From: [Pantoea] beijingensis
GTDB lineage: Bacteria > Pseudomonadota > Gammaproteobacteria > Enterobacterales > Enterobacteriaceae
Reading direction: 5' to 3'
Assembly: GCF_022647505.1 (NCBI RefSeq)
Contig: NZ_CP071409.1
Location: forward strand, 2,666,001-2,730,000
DNA: 64,000 bases
Shown: piece after piece, positions 48,043 to 57,227 of the stretch
Position numbering within the stretch: position 1 is the first letter of the stretch
How the letters are laid out: each line of letters begins with the position of its first letter
The notes under the pieces: model-generated
What the model was told of the DNA's origin: nothing
Databases searched by the model: none
The model's input: only the letters and a program-made list of their open reading frames with translations
Translations under genes and position numbers: made by a program

Positions 48043-48391
48043 TCAGCGACTAAGTGGCTTAATGATGATATTTGCTATTTCAGCTATTTCAGCCGTATTG
48101 AAATCCGGTGCGGAGAATAGTTCCTTATTTCTACTTTGCATCTCTGTTCGGTACGAAACTTTCATACCTATTTTCTTTAAAATTTTTTCATACTGCCGTA
48201 TGAACTATAAGTTCATACGGAATGTTGTTGACAATATGCAAGCATATTTCCTGCCGCCCATGTTTTTTCTCTTTTGTCACAAAACCTTCAATATCTTTTG
48301 TGTTATCAGGCGTGCATTTTTTGTTCGGAAACCACCCATATTTTAGTATAACAATGGTACTTTCCCTGAAGCCAACTCCCCAAAAAAACAT
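48043..48391 (-). pseudogene. Frameshifted small gene coupled to vgrG1
   Basis: An ATG at 48391 overlaps the vgrG1 stop (TAATG) and opens 67 codons (MFFWGVGFRESTIVILKYGW...) ending near 48188. The next frame carries on as FIRQYEKILKKIGMKVSYRT... to TGA 48043. The whole is 349 nt, 3n+1, consistent with one inserted base. Family unknown; probably a VgrG1-linked effector, adaptor or immunity gene that has decayed. The start codon is followed by a run of seven Ts and four Gs. Confidence 0.5.
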
Positions 48392-50748
48392 TAATCGCTC
48401 AGCGATTTGCTAATAATATTTTTCATTTTCGAAATTTCAGTCACCTTAAAGTTGGGAGCTTCTACAGGTAGGTTATTCCCGGATCCAGGCACTTCATAGC
48501 TCGCCGCCTTAGTAATAAAATCCCCGCTAGTTCCGTGCTCAATCCCGCTTTCGCTCAGCTTGAGATAAGAACCTCCGCCGTTTAGCGTCAGGGTTTTCGG
48601 GGTGCTGATGATAATTTCATCCTGACTGCTGGTCACCGTGAACTGCTGGTCGGCACTCATCTCAAGTGTGCTGTGCTGGGCACGCACTTCAACGTTGCCC
48701 AGATTGGCGATGACCTTCGCTCCGGCTTTATGGGCGAACAGCCCCAGAGATTGCTCTGCACTCATCGTGACATTCTTCATTGCCCCAATATCAACATGCT
48801 GTCCTGCGGTTACCATGGTGTTTTTCGTGCTGGTCAGCTGCAGGTGTTCCCCGGAGGTCAGGGCTATACCCTGCGGAGCAGAAGCCAGCACCACGGCGGA
48901 CTGTAAATTTTTAAGGCGGTTCTGGATTAGGTTGCTCTGCGTCTGAATATCACAGCTCAGGGCTTTCGCCTGTTCAGCGGCGCCGTTCAGCGCCTGCATT
49001 TCGCTGTTGGCCTGGGTTATCTGGCTGACCGCCGGGTTCATCTCCAGCACCTGTCCCTGACCTTTGGCCTGAGCATCCGCTGTCAGGTAAACCCCACGGG
49101 CAGCACGCAAGGCACCGAATTCATCGGTACGCAGTTCAAATCCCGTACCGCGTTGTTCACGTTGGGCATCGACCAGGTGGCCGATATTGAGCTGGGTCTT
49201 GCCATACTCGGTCGCGAGTTTAATGTGCTCTTCCTGGCGCTTATCCTCCAGGCGGAGTTTGTTATTCGCCGGGGTTCGCCACACGTTACGCGTATGGTTA
49301 TCACTGGTGACATGATCGGGATGTTCAGAATCATGCTGGGCATGGGCGATATACGGGCGGTCAGGATCGCCCGCATCGAACATCACCGAGACTTCGGTAC
49401 CGTCGAGCAGTGGCGCATGGAAGCCGTAGTTGTCTCCGGCATACGGTTTCGCCATACGCAGCCACAGATAGGCATAACCCTGATCGCTGTCGCTGCGGTC
49501 AAAATCCAGCTTCGTGCGGTAGCGGCCCTGGCTGTCCAGCCAGGCATAGGTGTCGCCTTTCTCGGTGCTTTCTACACGAGCAGGCAACGTACCGGCAATC
49601 ACCGGGCGATGATGCAACGGTGGGCGATAACACACGGCTTCGCTATAAGGGATCCCGGTGAAGGTCATCTTAAAGCTTTGCTTACGCGAGCCACTACTTT
49701 GCACACGGGTGATGACAATGCCGTCTTTCAGGTTGGCAGGAAGCGAACCTTGCGGTTCGAGCACTTCGCCAGGAGCCAACACCGGGCTGCTTGTTTTCCC
49801 AATAACCATCTGCTGTGCATTAAGAATACGTTCATGGCGTAAGCGGGCATAGTACGCGCCACTTTCAGGCGTTTCGGTATCCCCTTCGCTCAGGAAAGGC
49901 TCTGCGTAGTGATACACCTCACCCGTAGTGATACCCTCCGTGGTGCTGACAGATGCCGAACTGTCCTGCGGCGTCAGCGCCTCGCGGTAGTTGTAATCGC
50001 GGTTGGCTACGCTTTCTGACACCACCTGATGGCCGGTTTTAATGTCCCAAACACTGAGTTGCCCGTTATCGCTGGTGCGCGATGGCGGGATCAGCGGTAG
50101 CGTTACGCCAAATTGATACTGCTCCGGGCTGTCCTGGAAAATCACCACATCCTGTTCGAGGCGACCATCCATTTCAAAGCGCCAGAAGATGCCCACTTCA
50201 GCCAGTAAGCGCTGTACAAACTCAAGGTCAGTTTCGCGCCACTGAGTGATCAATTCACGTGCCGGATAACTCTGAGACAGACGGAACTCAAAATCAGCAC
50301 CTTCAAGGCCATGTAAGCGCAGAATCTGTTCTACCACCTCCGGGATGGACTGATTGAGATAAATCTCGCTACGTTTCGTGTGTTGCAATAGTGCGATACG
50401 CGGCACGATTTTCAGGGCATAGTGCGTTTCATCGGCCGATGTGCTCAGGCGTTGGAAAGCATGAACCACCCCAAATACGGTCCGTACCGGAACGGCTGGC
50501 GTACCATCATACAGCGGCGTCTGAAACGTAAAGGATGCCGATTTCAACAGCATGGTGTCCGTCGCGATGTCATCTGCAAGACAGGTCACCGTCACGATGT
50601 AATACCAAGGCTCGCTGAGCTTTTCTTCGGCACGAAAATCCAGCACATCCAGAAAATGCGGGCACTCATGCACATCCACACGGTAGCGAGACAACTCCAG
50701 GGCTTCTCCGATTTTCTTCCGTGCCAGACTGATTATGTTCTCACTCAT
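48391..50748 (-). CDS. vgrG: T6SS spike protein VgrG (first copy)
   Basis: A 785-aa VgrG with the same architecture as the second copy (SIPEVVEQILRLHGLEGADFEFRL, ITQWRETDLEFVQRLLAEVGIFWRF, then the gp5-like fold) and DUF2345 (LEMSADQQFTVTSSQDEIIIS, LNGGGSYLKLSESGIEHGTSGD). Its last 40 residues (AASYEVPGSGNNLPVEAPNFK...) differ completely from VgrG2 and may specify cargo. Start ATG 50748 has AGGAG nine bases upstream and overlaps the clpV remnant by 8 bp. Confidence 0.92.
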   Translation of the reverse strand: MSENIISLARKKIGEALELSRYRVDVHECPHFLDVLDFRAEEKLSEPWYYIVTVTCLADDIATDTMLLKSASFTFQTPLYDGTPAVPVRTVFGVVHAFQRLSTSADETHYALKIVPRIALLQHTKRSEIYLNQSIPEVVEQILRLHGLEGADFEFRLSQSYPARELITQWRETDLEFVQRLLAEVGIFWRFEMDGRLEQDVVIFQDSPEQYQFGVTLPLIPPSRTSDNGQLSVWDIKTGHQVVSESVANRDYNYREALTPQDSSASVSTTEGITTGEVYHYAEPFLSEGDTETPESGAYYARLRHERILNAQQMVIGKTSSPVLAPGEVLEPQGSLPANLKDGIVITRVQSSGSRKQSFKMTFTGIPYSEAVCYRPPLHHRPVIAGTLPARVESTEKGDTYAWLDSQGRYRTKLDFDRSDSDQGYAYLWLRMAKPYAGDNYGFHAPLLDGTEVSVMFDAGDPDRPYIAHAQHDSEHPDHVTSDNHTRNVWRTPANNKLRLEDKRQEEHIKLATEYGKTQLNIGHLVDAQREQRGTGFELRTDEFGALRAARGVYLTADAQAKGQGQVLEMNPAVSQITQANSEMQALNGAAEQAKALSCDIQTQSNLIQNRLKNLQSAVVLASAPQGIALTSGEHLQLTSTKNTMVTAGQHVDIGAMKNVTMSAEQSLGLFAHKAGAKVIANLGNVEVRAQHSTLEMSADQQFTVTSSQDEIIISTPKTLTLNGGGSYLKLSESGIEHGTSGDFITKAASYEVPGSGNNLPVEAPNFKVTEISKMKNIISKSLSD

Positions 50749-50944
50749 CACTCATCTCCTGTGGTGCGTTTTCTATCGTATCGGACACCATCAACATTCC
50801 CTCCTCCTCATTCCAGCCTAAGGTCTGCGACCGTGGCTTCTGCTTTACCGCCATATTGGCCAGCAGTTGCTGATTCAGCAGACTGCCGACATTACACCGG
50901 CCCCGGGAATTCAGACGACGTAACAGGATGGCGGGGTTTTCCAT
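50741..50944 (-). pseudogene. Internally deleted clpV (tssH) remnant, in frame
   Basis: A 67-codon gene with a good ribosome site (AGAGAGAATCTC). Residues 1-12, MENPAILLRRLN, are the N-terminus of enterobacterial ClpV as I recall it; residues from about 13 on (SRGRCNVGSLLNQQLLANM and LGWNEEEGM) resemble a ClpV C-terminus. About 800 codons of AAA+ machinery would thus be missing, with the frame kept. It sits exactly where clpV lies in related clusters, between hcp and vgrG. ClpV normally disassembles the contracted TssBC sheath. The junction AAT-TCC-CGG-GGC spells adjacent EcoRI and SmaI sites, which may be chance. Confidence 0.62.
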
Positions 50945-51080
50945 GAGATTCTCTCTTTATTTATCAGTGCCGGAGACGCTACCGCCCCTCGCTTTTCCTT
51001 CAGGAAGGAACCCAAGCGCATCAGGTCTGGCGGCAAATTGTGGTGTTCTTTGCTCAGCGCCCGCACAGGCAGACGTTCAG

Positions 51081-51108
51081 CAAAAAACGGGCAAAAATTA
51101 CTGCCCGT
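51081..51108 (-). terminator. Rho-independent terminator of the tssB-hcp operon
   Basis: On the minus strand ACGGGCA and TGCCCGT form a seven-bp stem (51087-51108) followed immediately by six Ts. It lies about 130 bp after the hcp stop, just beyond the palindromic repeat, and would separate tssBCKL-ompA-hcp from the clpV remnant and vgrG1. Confidence 0.85.
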
Positions 51109-51113
51109 CGGCC

Positions 51114-51240
51114 ATTGCTCTGAATAGTTCGCGTTGAAGCAAGGCGGCAAGCGAGTGCAGCCCCGGGAGCTGACTGACGTAAGTGACCGGGGTGCATGAA
51201 CGCAGCCAACGCCGCTACAGCGCGAACTATGACGAGCAAT
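51114..51240. repeat. 127-bp palindromic (MITE-like) repeat abutting the hcp stop codon
   Basis: The ends are inverted repeats of about 30 bp: ATTGCTCTGAATAGTTCGCG on the left and, read from the right, ATTGCTCGTCATAGTTCGCG, followed by further matches (TG.AGC). The interior is GC-rich and self-complementary. I have the impression that the same GTTCGCGCTG..GGCGTTGGCTGCGTTCAT sequence recurs in intergenic regions of several Enterobacterales genera, but I claim no name. Its right end coincides with the first base of the hcp stop codon. Confidence 0.7.
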
Positions 51241-51731
51241 TACGCGGTAGCGCGTTCGTTCCAGCTGTCGGAATGAATAATGTTGCCGTCTTTGTAGGTC
51301 CAGGTGATTTTCTCGTAGCGCAGCTCTACGCGCTCAAGGTGGTTGTGCTTCTCCTTCGACGGGTCTTTCACGTCGTACATCTCAGGATTCACTTTCACCA
51401 CTTTCACGTTTTCCAGTTTGGTGTTGAAGTACTCCACCTCCTGGCCCGCGTCGTTGATGCGGTACCATTTGAACTCCGCAGACTTGAGGGTCTGACCCGT
51501 CGTGACCGCTTTGTAGAGGTACGGGCTGGAGGCATCGATTTCTTTGGTGAACAGGAACGGGGTGTGAATGCGGGTGCCGGTCAGCTTGCCGGTGTTGTTA
51601 TCGGTCGGGATGTACAGGTTGTGCTCCTGCGCCACCACTTCGATGCTGCCTTCGCGCTCCTGCACGTCAACAGAGCCTTTGATGTCCGCGCCGCCGTCGT
51701 CTTTGAGCCACAGATAGACTGGAATTGCCAT
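51240..51731 (-). CDS. hcp: T6SS tube protein Hcp
   Basis: 163 aa, the Hcp1 family ring protein that stacks to form the inner tube: MAIPVYLWLKDDGGADIKGSVDVQEREGSIEV, LTGTRIHTPFLFTKEIDASSPYLYKAV, and the C-terminal YEKITWTYKDGNIIHSDSWNERATA. AGGAGAG precedes ATG 51731. The 147-bp upstream gap contains a GC-rich inverted repeat (51757-51777 area) and may hold an extra promoter, which would allow high Hcp levels. Confidence 0.95.
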   Translation of the reverse strand: MAIPVYLWLKDDGGADIKGSVDVQEREGSIEVVAQEHNLYIPTDNNTGKLTGTRIHTPFLFTKEIDASSPYLYKAVTTGQTLKSAEFKWYRINDAGQEVEYFNTKLENVKVVKVNPEMYDVKDPSKEKHNHLERVELRYEKITWTYKDGNIIHSDSWNERATA

Positions 51732-51878
51732 TTGATTCTCTCCTTGTTATACACTTCATCCTTCAGGCCGCCCCTTGCGGGCCGCCTCTGTTCGCCCCGG
51801 ACACCGCGTTATGCCGCTGCCCGGAGACTCACCCGGTTGCCGCCATGAGCCGGCCCGAATGATTTTGTGTATTTTGCT

Positions 51879-53546
51879 TTATAAAGCGTCATCATCCTCA
51901 GATGACGCCGGGGTGTTGTCCGGCCGCTGACAGGCATCCGCCTGCGGCACCAGACTGATTTCGACACGTCGGTTAAGCGCGCGCCCTTCCGGCGTGTCGT
52001 TGGTGGCAACAGGGCGGCCTGCGCCGTAGCCCTGTACCGCAAAACAGCTTTCCGGCACGTCGCCGGTGTCACGCATCCAGTCGCGCACCGCTTCGGCGCG
52101 TTTCAGGGAGAGCGTCTGGTTCAGCTGTGGGCTGCCGGTGTTGTCGGTGTGCCCGCTGACCACAATCAGCCAGCCCGGTTTGGCTTTGATGCCCACCAGC
52201 GAGTTGACCAGCAGCCTGGTTGAACCGGCTTTCAGCGCCGACTTGCCCGAATCGAACAACGACATGCTGTCGAGACGGATAATTTTTGGCACCGGTTCTG
52301 GCTGAGGTTTTGCCGGTGGCGGTGGTGGCATATATGTATCAATAGCCCGCTGCACACTGAGCCACAAGCGTTCACCCTGATATAACCCCAGCCCATAACG
52401 ATGTGGCTCTCCCTGACGCTGCCAGCGCTCCAGCAGCAATGCATCCTGTTGTAAGGCATGCAGAGCCTGCGCTTTCGGCACATAGTGTGTCATCGGGATA
52501 GCCTGCCAGCGTTGCAGATCAGAGCCTACCCGCTCAATCAGCGACTGGTTATGCATCACCGACAAACCTGTGGCAGCAAGCGTGCACAGCAATAACACAA
52601 TAACCACGCGACTCCCGGTTTTTCCTCCCTGCAAAGGCGTGGCAAAAGGTGCCAGCAGCGGCAGTACGGGATCGGCAAAGTGCCACAACGAGGGATAAGA
52701 GTTAGTATGCAACGGCGGTAGCAAGGCTGAATGGCGAAACAGCCACTGCGGCCACATGGCCTCAGCGCCATATTTGACTGCCCCACTGCGCAGTACCACC
52801 GCAAAAGATGCCACTGGCGGATACAGCCGGTCCGGTTTCGACAGCTCATCCATAGCTATCTGCTGCAGCAGACTCATTGCCTGAGCCAGATACGGCAGGC
52901 AGGTCACGTTCTCCGGCAGTCGGCTCCATCCATCCAGTCTCAGGGCGGGTTCATCAACCGGACAAACCAGCGATGATTTCCCCCTGACCACAATCCATGG
53001 CGTTTCGGGACCAGAGAATTCAGCGGCCAGCACCATCGGTGGTGTATAACCGAAAAGATTATTCAGCTGTTTTACCTGCTGGCGCAGCACTTTCAGGGAT
53101 GCACGCAACAGCCCCTCATCTTCGTGCAGGTCTGGCAGGCAGCGATACATGACAACCAGTTGCCCGGCCATGCGTGGTTCACGAGCCAGCAACCTGCCAG
53201 CAAACTCACTCAGCTTTTCAGTCGTTCCCACCTGCAAATAACACCCCTGCGCCGTCGTACGACACGCACCTTCAGCAAAGAGGCTGTCACTGACATCGCC
53301 GCAGACCAGTAAAACGGGTCCGGTAAATCCCCAAGGTGGATAAACCTCGCACTCTTCCTGTAACTTTGTGGGGCGCTGACGCCGGTAACGGTGACGCGAA
53401 ATCAACAACGCCGAGACACAGGCCACCGTCGTCAGGCCACCTTTCAGCAGTACGGCAACATTCAGAAATCCGCAAATCAGCCAGATACTTGCAGCCAGAC
53501 AAATCAGCACCGGTAATGCTGCCCGTAACAGTGCGGAGCTTCGCAT
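51879..53546 (-). CDS. T6SS OmpA-domain peptidoglycan-anchor protein (TagL-like)
   Basis: 555 aa. Two helices at about 7-55 and a third near 320-340 flank a soluble part; a proline-rich linker (MPPPPPAKPQPEPVPK) leads to an OmpA/MotB C-terminal domain with VSGHTDNTGSPQLNQTLSLKRAEAV and GYGAGRPVATNDTPEGRALNRRVEIS, which binds peptidoglycan. In many enterobacterial clusters this gene follows the short tssL and supplies the anchoring domain. The start ATG 53546 overlaps the tssL stop (TAATG). Confidence 0.85.
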   Translation of the reverse strand: MRSSALLRAALPVLICLAASIWLICGFLNVAVLLKGGLTTVACVSALLISRHRYRRQRPTKLQEECEVYPPWGFTGPVLLVCGDVSDSLFAEGACRTTAQGCYLQVGTTEKLSEFAGRLLAREPRMAGQLVVMYRCLPDLHEDEGLLRASLKVLRQQVKQLNNLFGYTPPMVLAAEFSGPETPWIVVRGKSSLVCPVDEPALRLDGWSRLPENVTCLPYLAQAMSLLQQIAMDELSKPDRLYPPVASFAVVLRSGAVKYGAEAMWPQWLFRHSALLPPLHTNSYPSLWHFADPVLPLLAPFATPLQGGKTGSRVVIVLLLCTLAATGLSVMHNQSLIERVGSDLQRWQAIPMTHYVPKAQALHALQQDALLLERWQRQGEPHRYGLGLYQGERLWLSVQRAIDTYMPPPPPAKPQPEPVPKIIRLDSMSLFDSGKSALKAGSTRLLVNSLVGIKAKPGWLIVVSGHTDNTGSPQLNQTLSLKRAEAVRDWMRDTGDVPESCFAVQGYGAGRPVATNDTPEGRALNRRVEISLVPQADACQRPDNTPASSEDDDAL

Positions 53547-54283
53547 TAGTGCAGCTCCGGTAATTGCTGGCGAAGCAGGTCCTGTAACCACAGATGGCCG
53601 CCGCCCCAGACAACAGCGGTCAGCAACACCGCCAGGACTATCCAGAACCACACAGAACGAAGGAGGTTGTAACGACGTTTACCGGCCTTGTGGACCACCA
53701 GAGACACACCAGTCTCCAGCGGCGGGACGCGTTCATTCAGTGCTGCCAGGATATCATCACGCTGTTCCTGCCCCACACCAGACAGACTGAATTGCCCCTG
53801 AAAACCTAGCGCAAGCACCCGCTGATAGCAGGTCAGTACCGCCGGCACCGGCGACGGCTGACGTAACACCTCTGCAATGCGATCATACAAAGCACCGCCT
53901 GCACGCAATGAGCCGAAGTAACGCGCCTGTAACGGTGCAACACGCCAGGCTTTCATACCTTCATCCACGTCTGCTTTCTTAACGACTGCATCAGCCGGAA
54001 GCGGGACAGGATCCACGCCTGAAGATTCTGATGCTGGAGCGGGAATGACGGGTTTACGATTCATGACAGCTTCATCCAGGAGGGCACATTGCGCATAAGA
54101 AATATGCGTGATGCTTTCACTGTCATAACCAGCCCGCTCCAGCGCTTCTCTGACACTTTCCACTTGCGCACAGCAATTTTTATACAGTGCCTGACCATCG
54201 GCAGATCTGGCACCGTGCCGCAACTGTGCCACGGTAAGCCAGGTGTCTGCCATCAGACTGTCGATATCAATGTCTTTTCTCAT
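53546..54283 (-). CDS. tssL: T6SS membrane protein TssL (DotU family, short form)
   Basis: 245 aa: the DotU cytosolic domain with LDEAVMN near 70, GGALYDRIAEVLRQP near 130 and YQRVLALGFQGQF near 152, and a single C-terminal transmembrane helix (about 208-232, FWIVLAVLLTAVVWGGG). It lacks the OmpA domain, which is supplied by the next gene. The ATG overlaps the tssK stop. Confidence 0.92.
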   Translation of the reverse strand: MRKDIDIDSLMADTWLTVAQLRHGARSADGQALYKNCCAQVESVREALERAGYDSESITHISYAQCALLDEAVMNRKPVIPAPASESSGVDPVPLPADAVVKKADVDEGMKAWRVAPLQARYFGSLRAGGALYDRIAEVLRQPSPVPAVLTCYQRVLALGFQGQFSLSGVGQEQRDDILAALNERVPPLETGVSLVVHKAGKRRYNLLRSVWFWIVLAVLLTAVVWGGGHLWLQDLLRQQLPELH

Positions 54284-55629
54284 GAGCGCAACACCGCAAA
54301 CAGTTCAAGCTCCAGTTCGCCCAGCAGCGACGGTACATAGAACAGACACACACCCTGCTCCAACATATCGTGTGCCGCCCTGCTCTCCATATCCAGCACA
54401 AAGTACTGATTTTCCAGTCGTACCGGCAGCGCCGCAGGAACACGGCTCAACGGGATTAGTCCGATCCCTTCCATCGCCACGCCGGATATCTGCCCGATGT
54501 CGTCCGGAGTACCCGCCATGGCCATTTCGGCAAACTTCTCTGCCACCTGCCAGGTGGGGAGATTTGAACGGACAGAAAGATAGAAATCCGCCTCTTCGCG
54601 CAAACGAATATCGTGCAGCACGGCCTTCCAGGTCTGCTCGTCCTGGCGGGTCATGTTCACCGCAACGATACGTGACGGCAGGCTGGCTTCCAGTAGCTCG
54701 CTGATCAGCTCAAACAGCGGCGGGAAAGTGTTTTCCGGGGCCTGATGATCGTAGCCCGGAATTGCATCCAGATCGCGATCCAGCGAAAACGTCAGCATAC
54801 TGCCTGCAAGTCGTGCCAGCTCTGCCCACACCTGTTCCGGGTGGCGGGAAGAGAAGCGTTCAAACTCGGAAAGCACCCGGGCATGGGTATTCAACGCATT
54901 CAGCAACCAGAATAGCGAAACATCCGCCACCGCAAAATCCGCCATCCGGTCGTTGCTCTCCCGGCGCATGGCCATCAGACGCTGACGTCGGGAACGTAGT
55001 TGACGATTCAGCAATACCAGACGTTCGCGCAGCAGGTTGCTTGCTGAAAACAGGGCCATCGGCGGGATAAAATCAGGGTCCTGTCGCCAGCCGCTCTGTC
55101 CATCACGCAGTAAACGCGCTACGGCGCAGGTCTGCCAGGCATCGTTGCTTTCGTGATCAAAACGAAAGGCGAGGTTGAAACGTGCTACAGCCATCGGCTC
55201 TTCTTCCTGGCCGAAAGCGTCCTGAACGGTCACCCACTCTTCGCGATAGCGCAGCGGGCGTTCAGCCGAAAGGTTCTCTGTCTGGACATTGACGATGCCG
55301 GGTTGCATCACCGGCAATGCAATCAGCACGGTCATACTGTCCACCCGTTCGGAAACCGGCAGTAGCACTTCCCGTGGCTCAGGTGGTAAATCGCTGTTTT
55401 GAGTGTCAATCAGCGTGCCATCCGGCAGCCACAGGCGCAGGGTCTGCATCTGCAACCGACCGGACGCAAGAAGTGCATCATTGAGCTCTACATGCTCAAC
55501 ACCCCATGAAAAGGGATTGGCCAGCCGGCACAATCCGGCCCGGGAGAAGGCCTCCCAATCGGACTGTTGCTGGAACTGCTGAGGAGCCAGCAAGGCCCCT
55601 TCGTTCCATAACGGACGGTAAATCTTCAT
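54280..55629 (-). CDS. tssK: T6SS baseplate-membrane complex linker TssK
   Basis: 449 aa, ImpJ/VasE family: MKIYRPLWNEGALLAPQQFQQQSDWEAF at the N-terminus, the shoulder RLLRDGQSGWRQDPDFIPPM near 185, and the C-terminal head binding TssL/TssM (IPLSRVPAALPVRLENQYFVLD near 400). It lies 18 bp after tssC and overlaps tssL by 4 bp. Confidence 0.94.
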   Translation of the reverse strand: MKIYRPLWNEGALLAPQQFQQQSDWEAFSRAGLCRLANPFSWGVEHVELNDALLASGRLQMQTLRLWLPDGTLIDTQNSDLPPEPREVLLPVSERVDSMTVLIALPVMQPGIVNVQTENLSAERPLRYREEWVTVQDAFGQEEEPMAVARFNLAFRFDHESNDAWQTCAVARLLRDGQSGWRQDPDFIPPMALFSASNLLRERLVLLNRQLRSRRQRLMAMRRESNDRMADFAVADVSLFWLLNALNTHARVLSEFERFSSRHPEQVWAELARLAGSMLTFSLDRDLDAIPGYDHQAPENTFPPLFELISELLEASLPSRIVAVNMTRQDEQTWKAVLHDIRLREEADFYLSVRSNLPTWQVAEKFAEMAMAGTPDDIGQISGVAMEGIGLIPLSRVPAALPVRLENQYFVLDMESRAAHDMLEQGVCLFYVPSLLGELELELFAVLRS

Positions 55630-55647
55630 CCCTGATGACTCCTTGCC

Positions 55648-57189
55648 TTAAGATTTCGCCTTCGGCATCTGGGAAACCAGTGACAGATTGACGTCCATGC
55701 CTTCCACCTGGAAATGCGGTACCGCATACAGCTTCACGCGGAAGAAGCCCGGGTTGTCCTCAATGTCTTCTACCGTCACCTTCGCATCGCGCAGTGGGTG
55801 AGACGCCTGCAGCTCGTCGCCCGGATCGGTCATTTCGGTGACCAGGCTGCGCACCCATGCGTTAAGCTCCAGCTCCAGCAGGCGACGGTCTTTGGTGGTC
55901 CCGATATTTTCGCGCTGGATAAGCTTCAGGTAGTGCGCAATCCGCGACAGCAGGAAAATGTACGGCAGACGCGCGTTAATCCGGCTGTTCGCCGTCGCAT
56001 CCGCCGTGTCATACAGCGCCGGTTTCTGCGTCGAGTTCGCGCTGAAGAAACACGCATAATCACGGTTCTTGTAGTAGCTCAGCGGAATGAAGCCCAGATT
56101 GGCAAATTCAAATTCGCGGGTTTCCGGGATCATCACCTCGCTCGGGATTTTCACCTGGTTGCCGGTGCCCAGATCGTACAGGTGGATCGGCAGGTCCTGC
56201 ACCGCGCCGCCCGCCTGCGGGCCGCGAATTTGCACGCACCAGCCGTTGTTAATAAAGCTGCGCACCATGTTGGAGGCAAACGCAAACGAGGCGTTGGTCC
56301 ACAGGTATTTATCGTGGTCCGGGCCTTTCACCTCTTCCACATAGTTAAAGCTGCGCACCGGCACCGTGTCCGGGCCGTACGGCAGGCGACCCAGCACCCG
56401 CGGCATCACCAGGCCGATATAGCGGCTGTCATCCGTCTCGCGGAAAGATTTCCACTTGATGTACTCGGCACGGTCAAAGTAGTTACCGATATCTTTTATC
56501 GCCGCCACGTCTTCCATATTGTCTTTCAGGAAGAACTGCGGGCCCGCCGAGCCGATAAACGGCATATGCGCCGCCGCGGAGACTTTCGAGATATTGCGCA
56601 GCAGCGCCACGTCCTGCGCGGACGCATCAAACTCATAAGCCGAGACCAGCGCGCCAATCGGCTCGCCGCCCGGGGTGTCGTACTCTGCCACGTAGGTCTG
56701 CAGGTACAGCCCGCTCTGGATGATTTCCGGCGCGTCTTCAAAATCCTGACGCAGGTCGTCTTTCGACAGGTCAAGCAGTTCGATTTTGACGTTCTGGCGG
56801 AAATCGGTTTTATCCACCAGCGACTTCACGCCGCGCCACAGCGACTCAACCTGCTGAAAGCCTTCGTGATGCATCACCTCATCGAGCTGACGGCTGATCT
56901 GGTAGTCCAGCGCCGCGATATGGTGGTCAATCAGGGTTTTGTCGAGTTTTTCCACCTTTGAGCCCGCTTTACTCAGGCACTCCAGGAACACCTGCATGCC
57001 GGCGGTCAGACGCTCATCGGCGGTGGCATCGGACATCGCCTGCGCATCCTGCCAGACGTCCAGCGCGCTCAGCTCGGAGACCGGGCTCAGGTTGATTTTT
57101 TCAAACAGGGAGGCGTACACGCCGCCCGCTGCCGGGCGTTCCAGCACCACGCTTTCGGCGGCGGTGGCGTTTTCATTTTTTAAAGACAT
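55648..57189 (-). CDS. tssC: T6SS contractile sheath large subunit TssC (VipB)
   Basis: 513 aa. Sheath-forming motifs: IAALDYQISRQLDEVMHHEGFQQVESLWRGVKSLV near 85-120, PFIGSAGPQFF near 210, and RLPYIFLLSRIAHYLKLIQRENIG near 425; the C-terminus is MDVNLSLVSQMPKAKS. Start ATG 57189 is chosen because GAGGA lies seven bases upstream; an ATG two codons earlier is too close to it. It follows tssB by 38 bp. Confidence 0.96.
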   Translation of the reverse strand: MSLKNENATAAESVVLERPAAGGVYASLFEKINLSPVSELSALDVWQDAQAMSDATADERLTAGMQVFLECLSKAGSKVEKLDKTLIDHHIAALDYQISRQLDEVMHHEGFQQVESLWRGVKSLVDKTDFRQNVKIELLDLSKDDLRQDFEDAPEIIQSGLYLQTYVAEYDTPGGEPIGALVSAYEFDASAQDVALLRNISKVSAAAHMPFIGSAGPQFFLKDNMEDVAAIKDIGNYFDRAEYIKWKSFRETDDSRYIGLVMPRVLGRLPYGPDTVPVRSFNYVEEVKGPDHDKYLWTNASFAFASNMVRSFINNGWCVQIRGPQAGGAVQDLPIHLYDLGTGNQVKIPSEVMIPETREFEFANLGFIPLSYYKNRDYACFFSANSTQKPALYDTADATANSRINARLPYIFLLSRIAHYLKLIQRENIGTTKDRRLLELELNAWVRSLVTEMTDPGDELQASHPLRDAKVTVEDIEDNPGFFRVKLYAVPHFQVEGMDVNLSLVSQMPKAKS

Positions 57190-57227
57190 CAGCATTCCTC
57201 AATTAATCCGTTAAATAAACACCGTGA

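Noticed and set aside
50911..51150. 79-codon frame upstream of the clpV remnant
   Set aside because: It runs through the palindromic repeat and the terminator and overlaps the remnant start in another frame; considered a by-product of the repeat.
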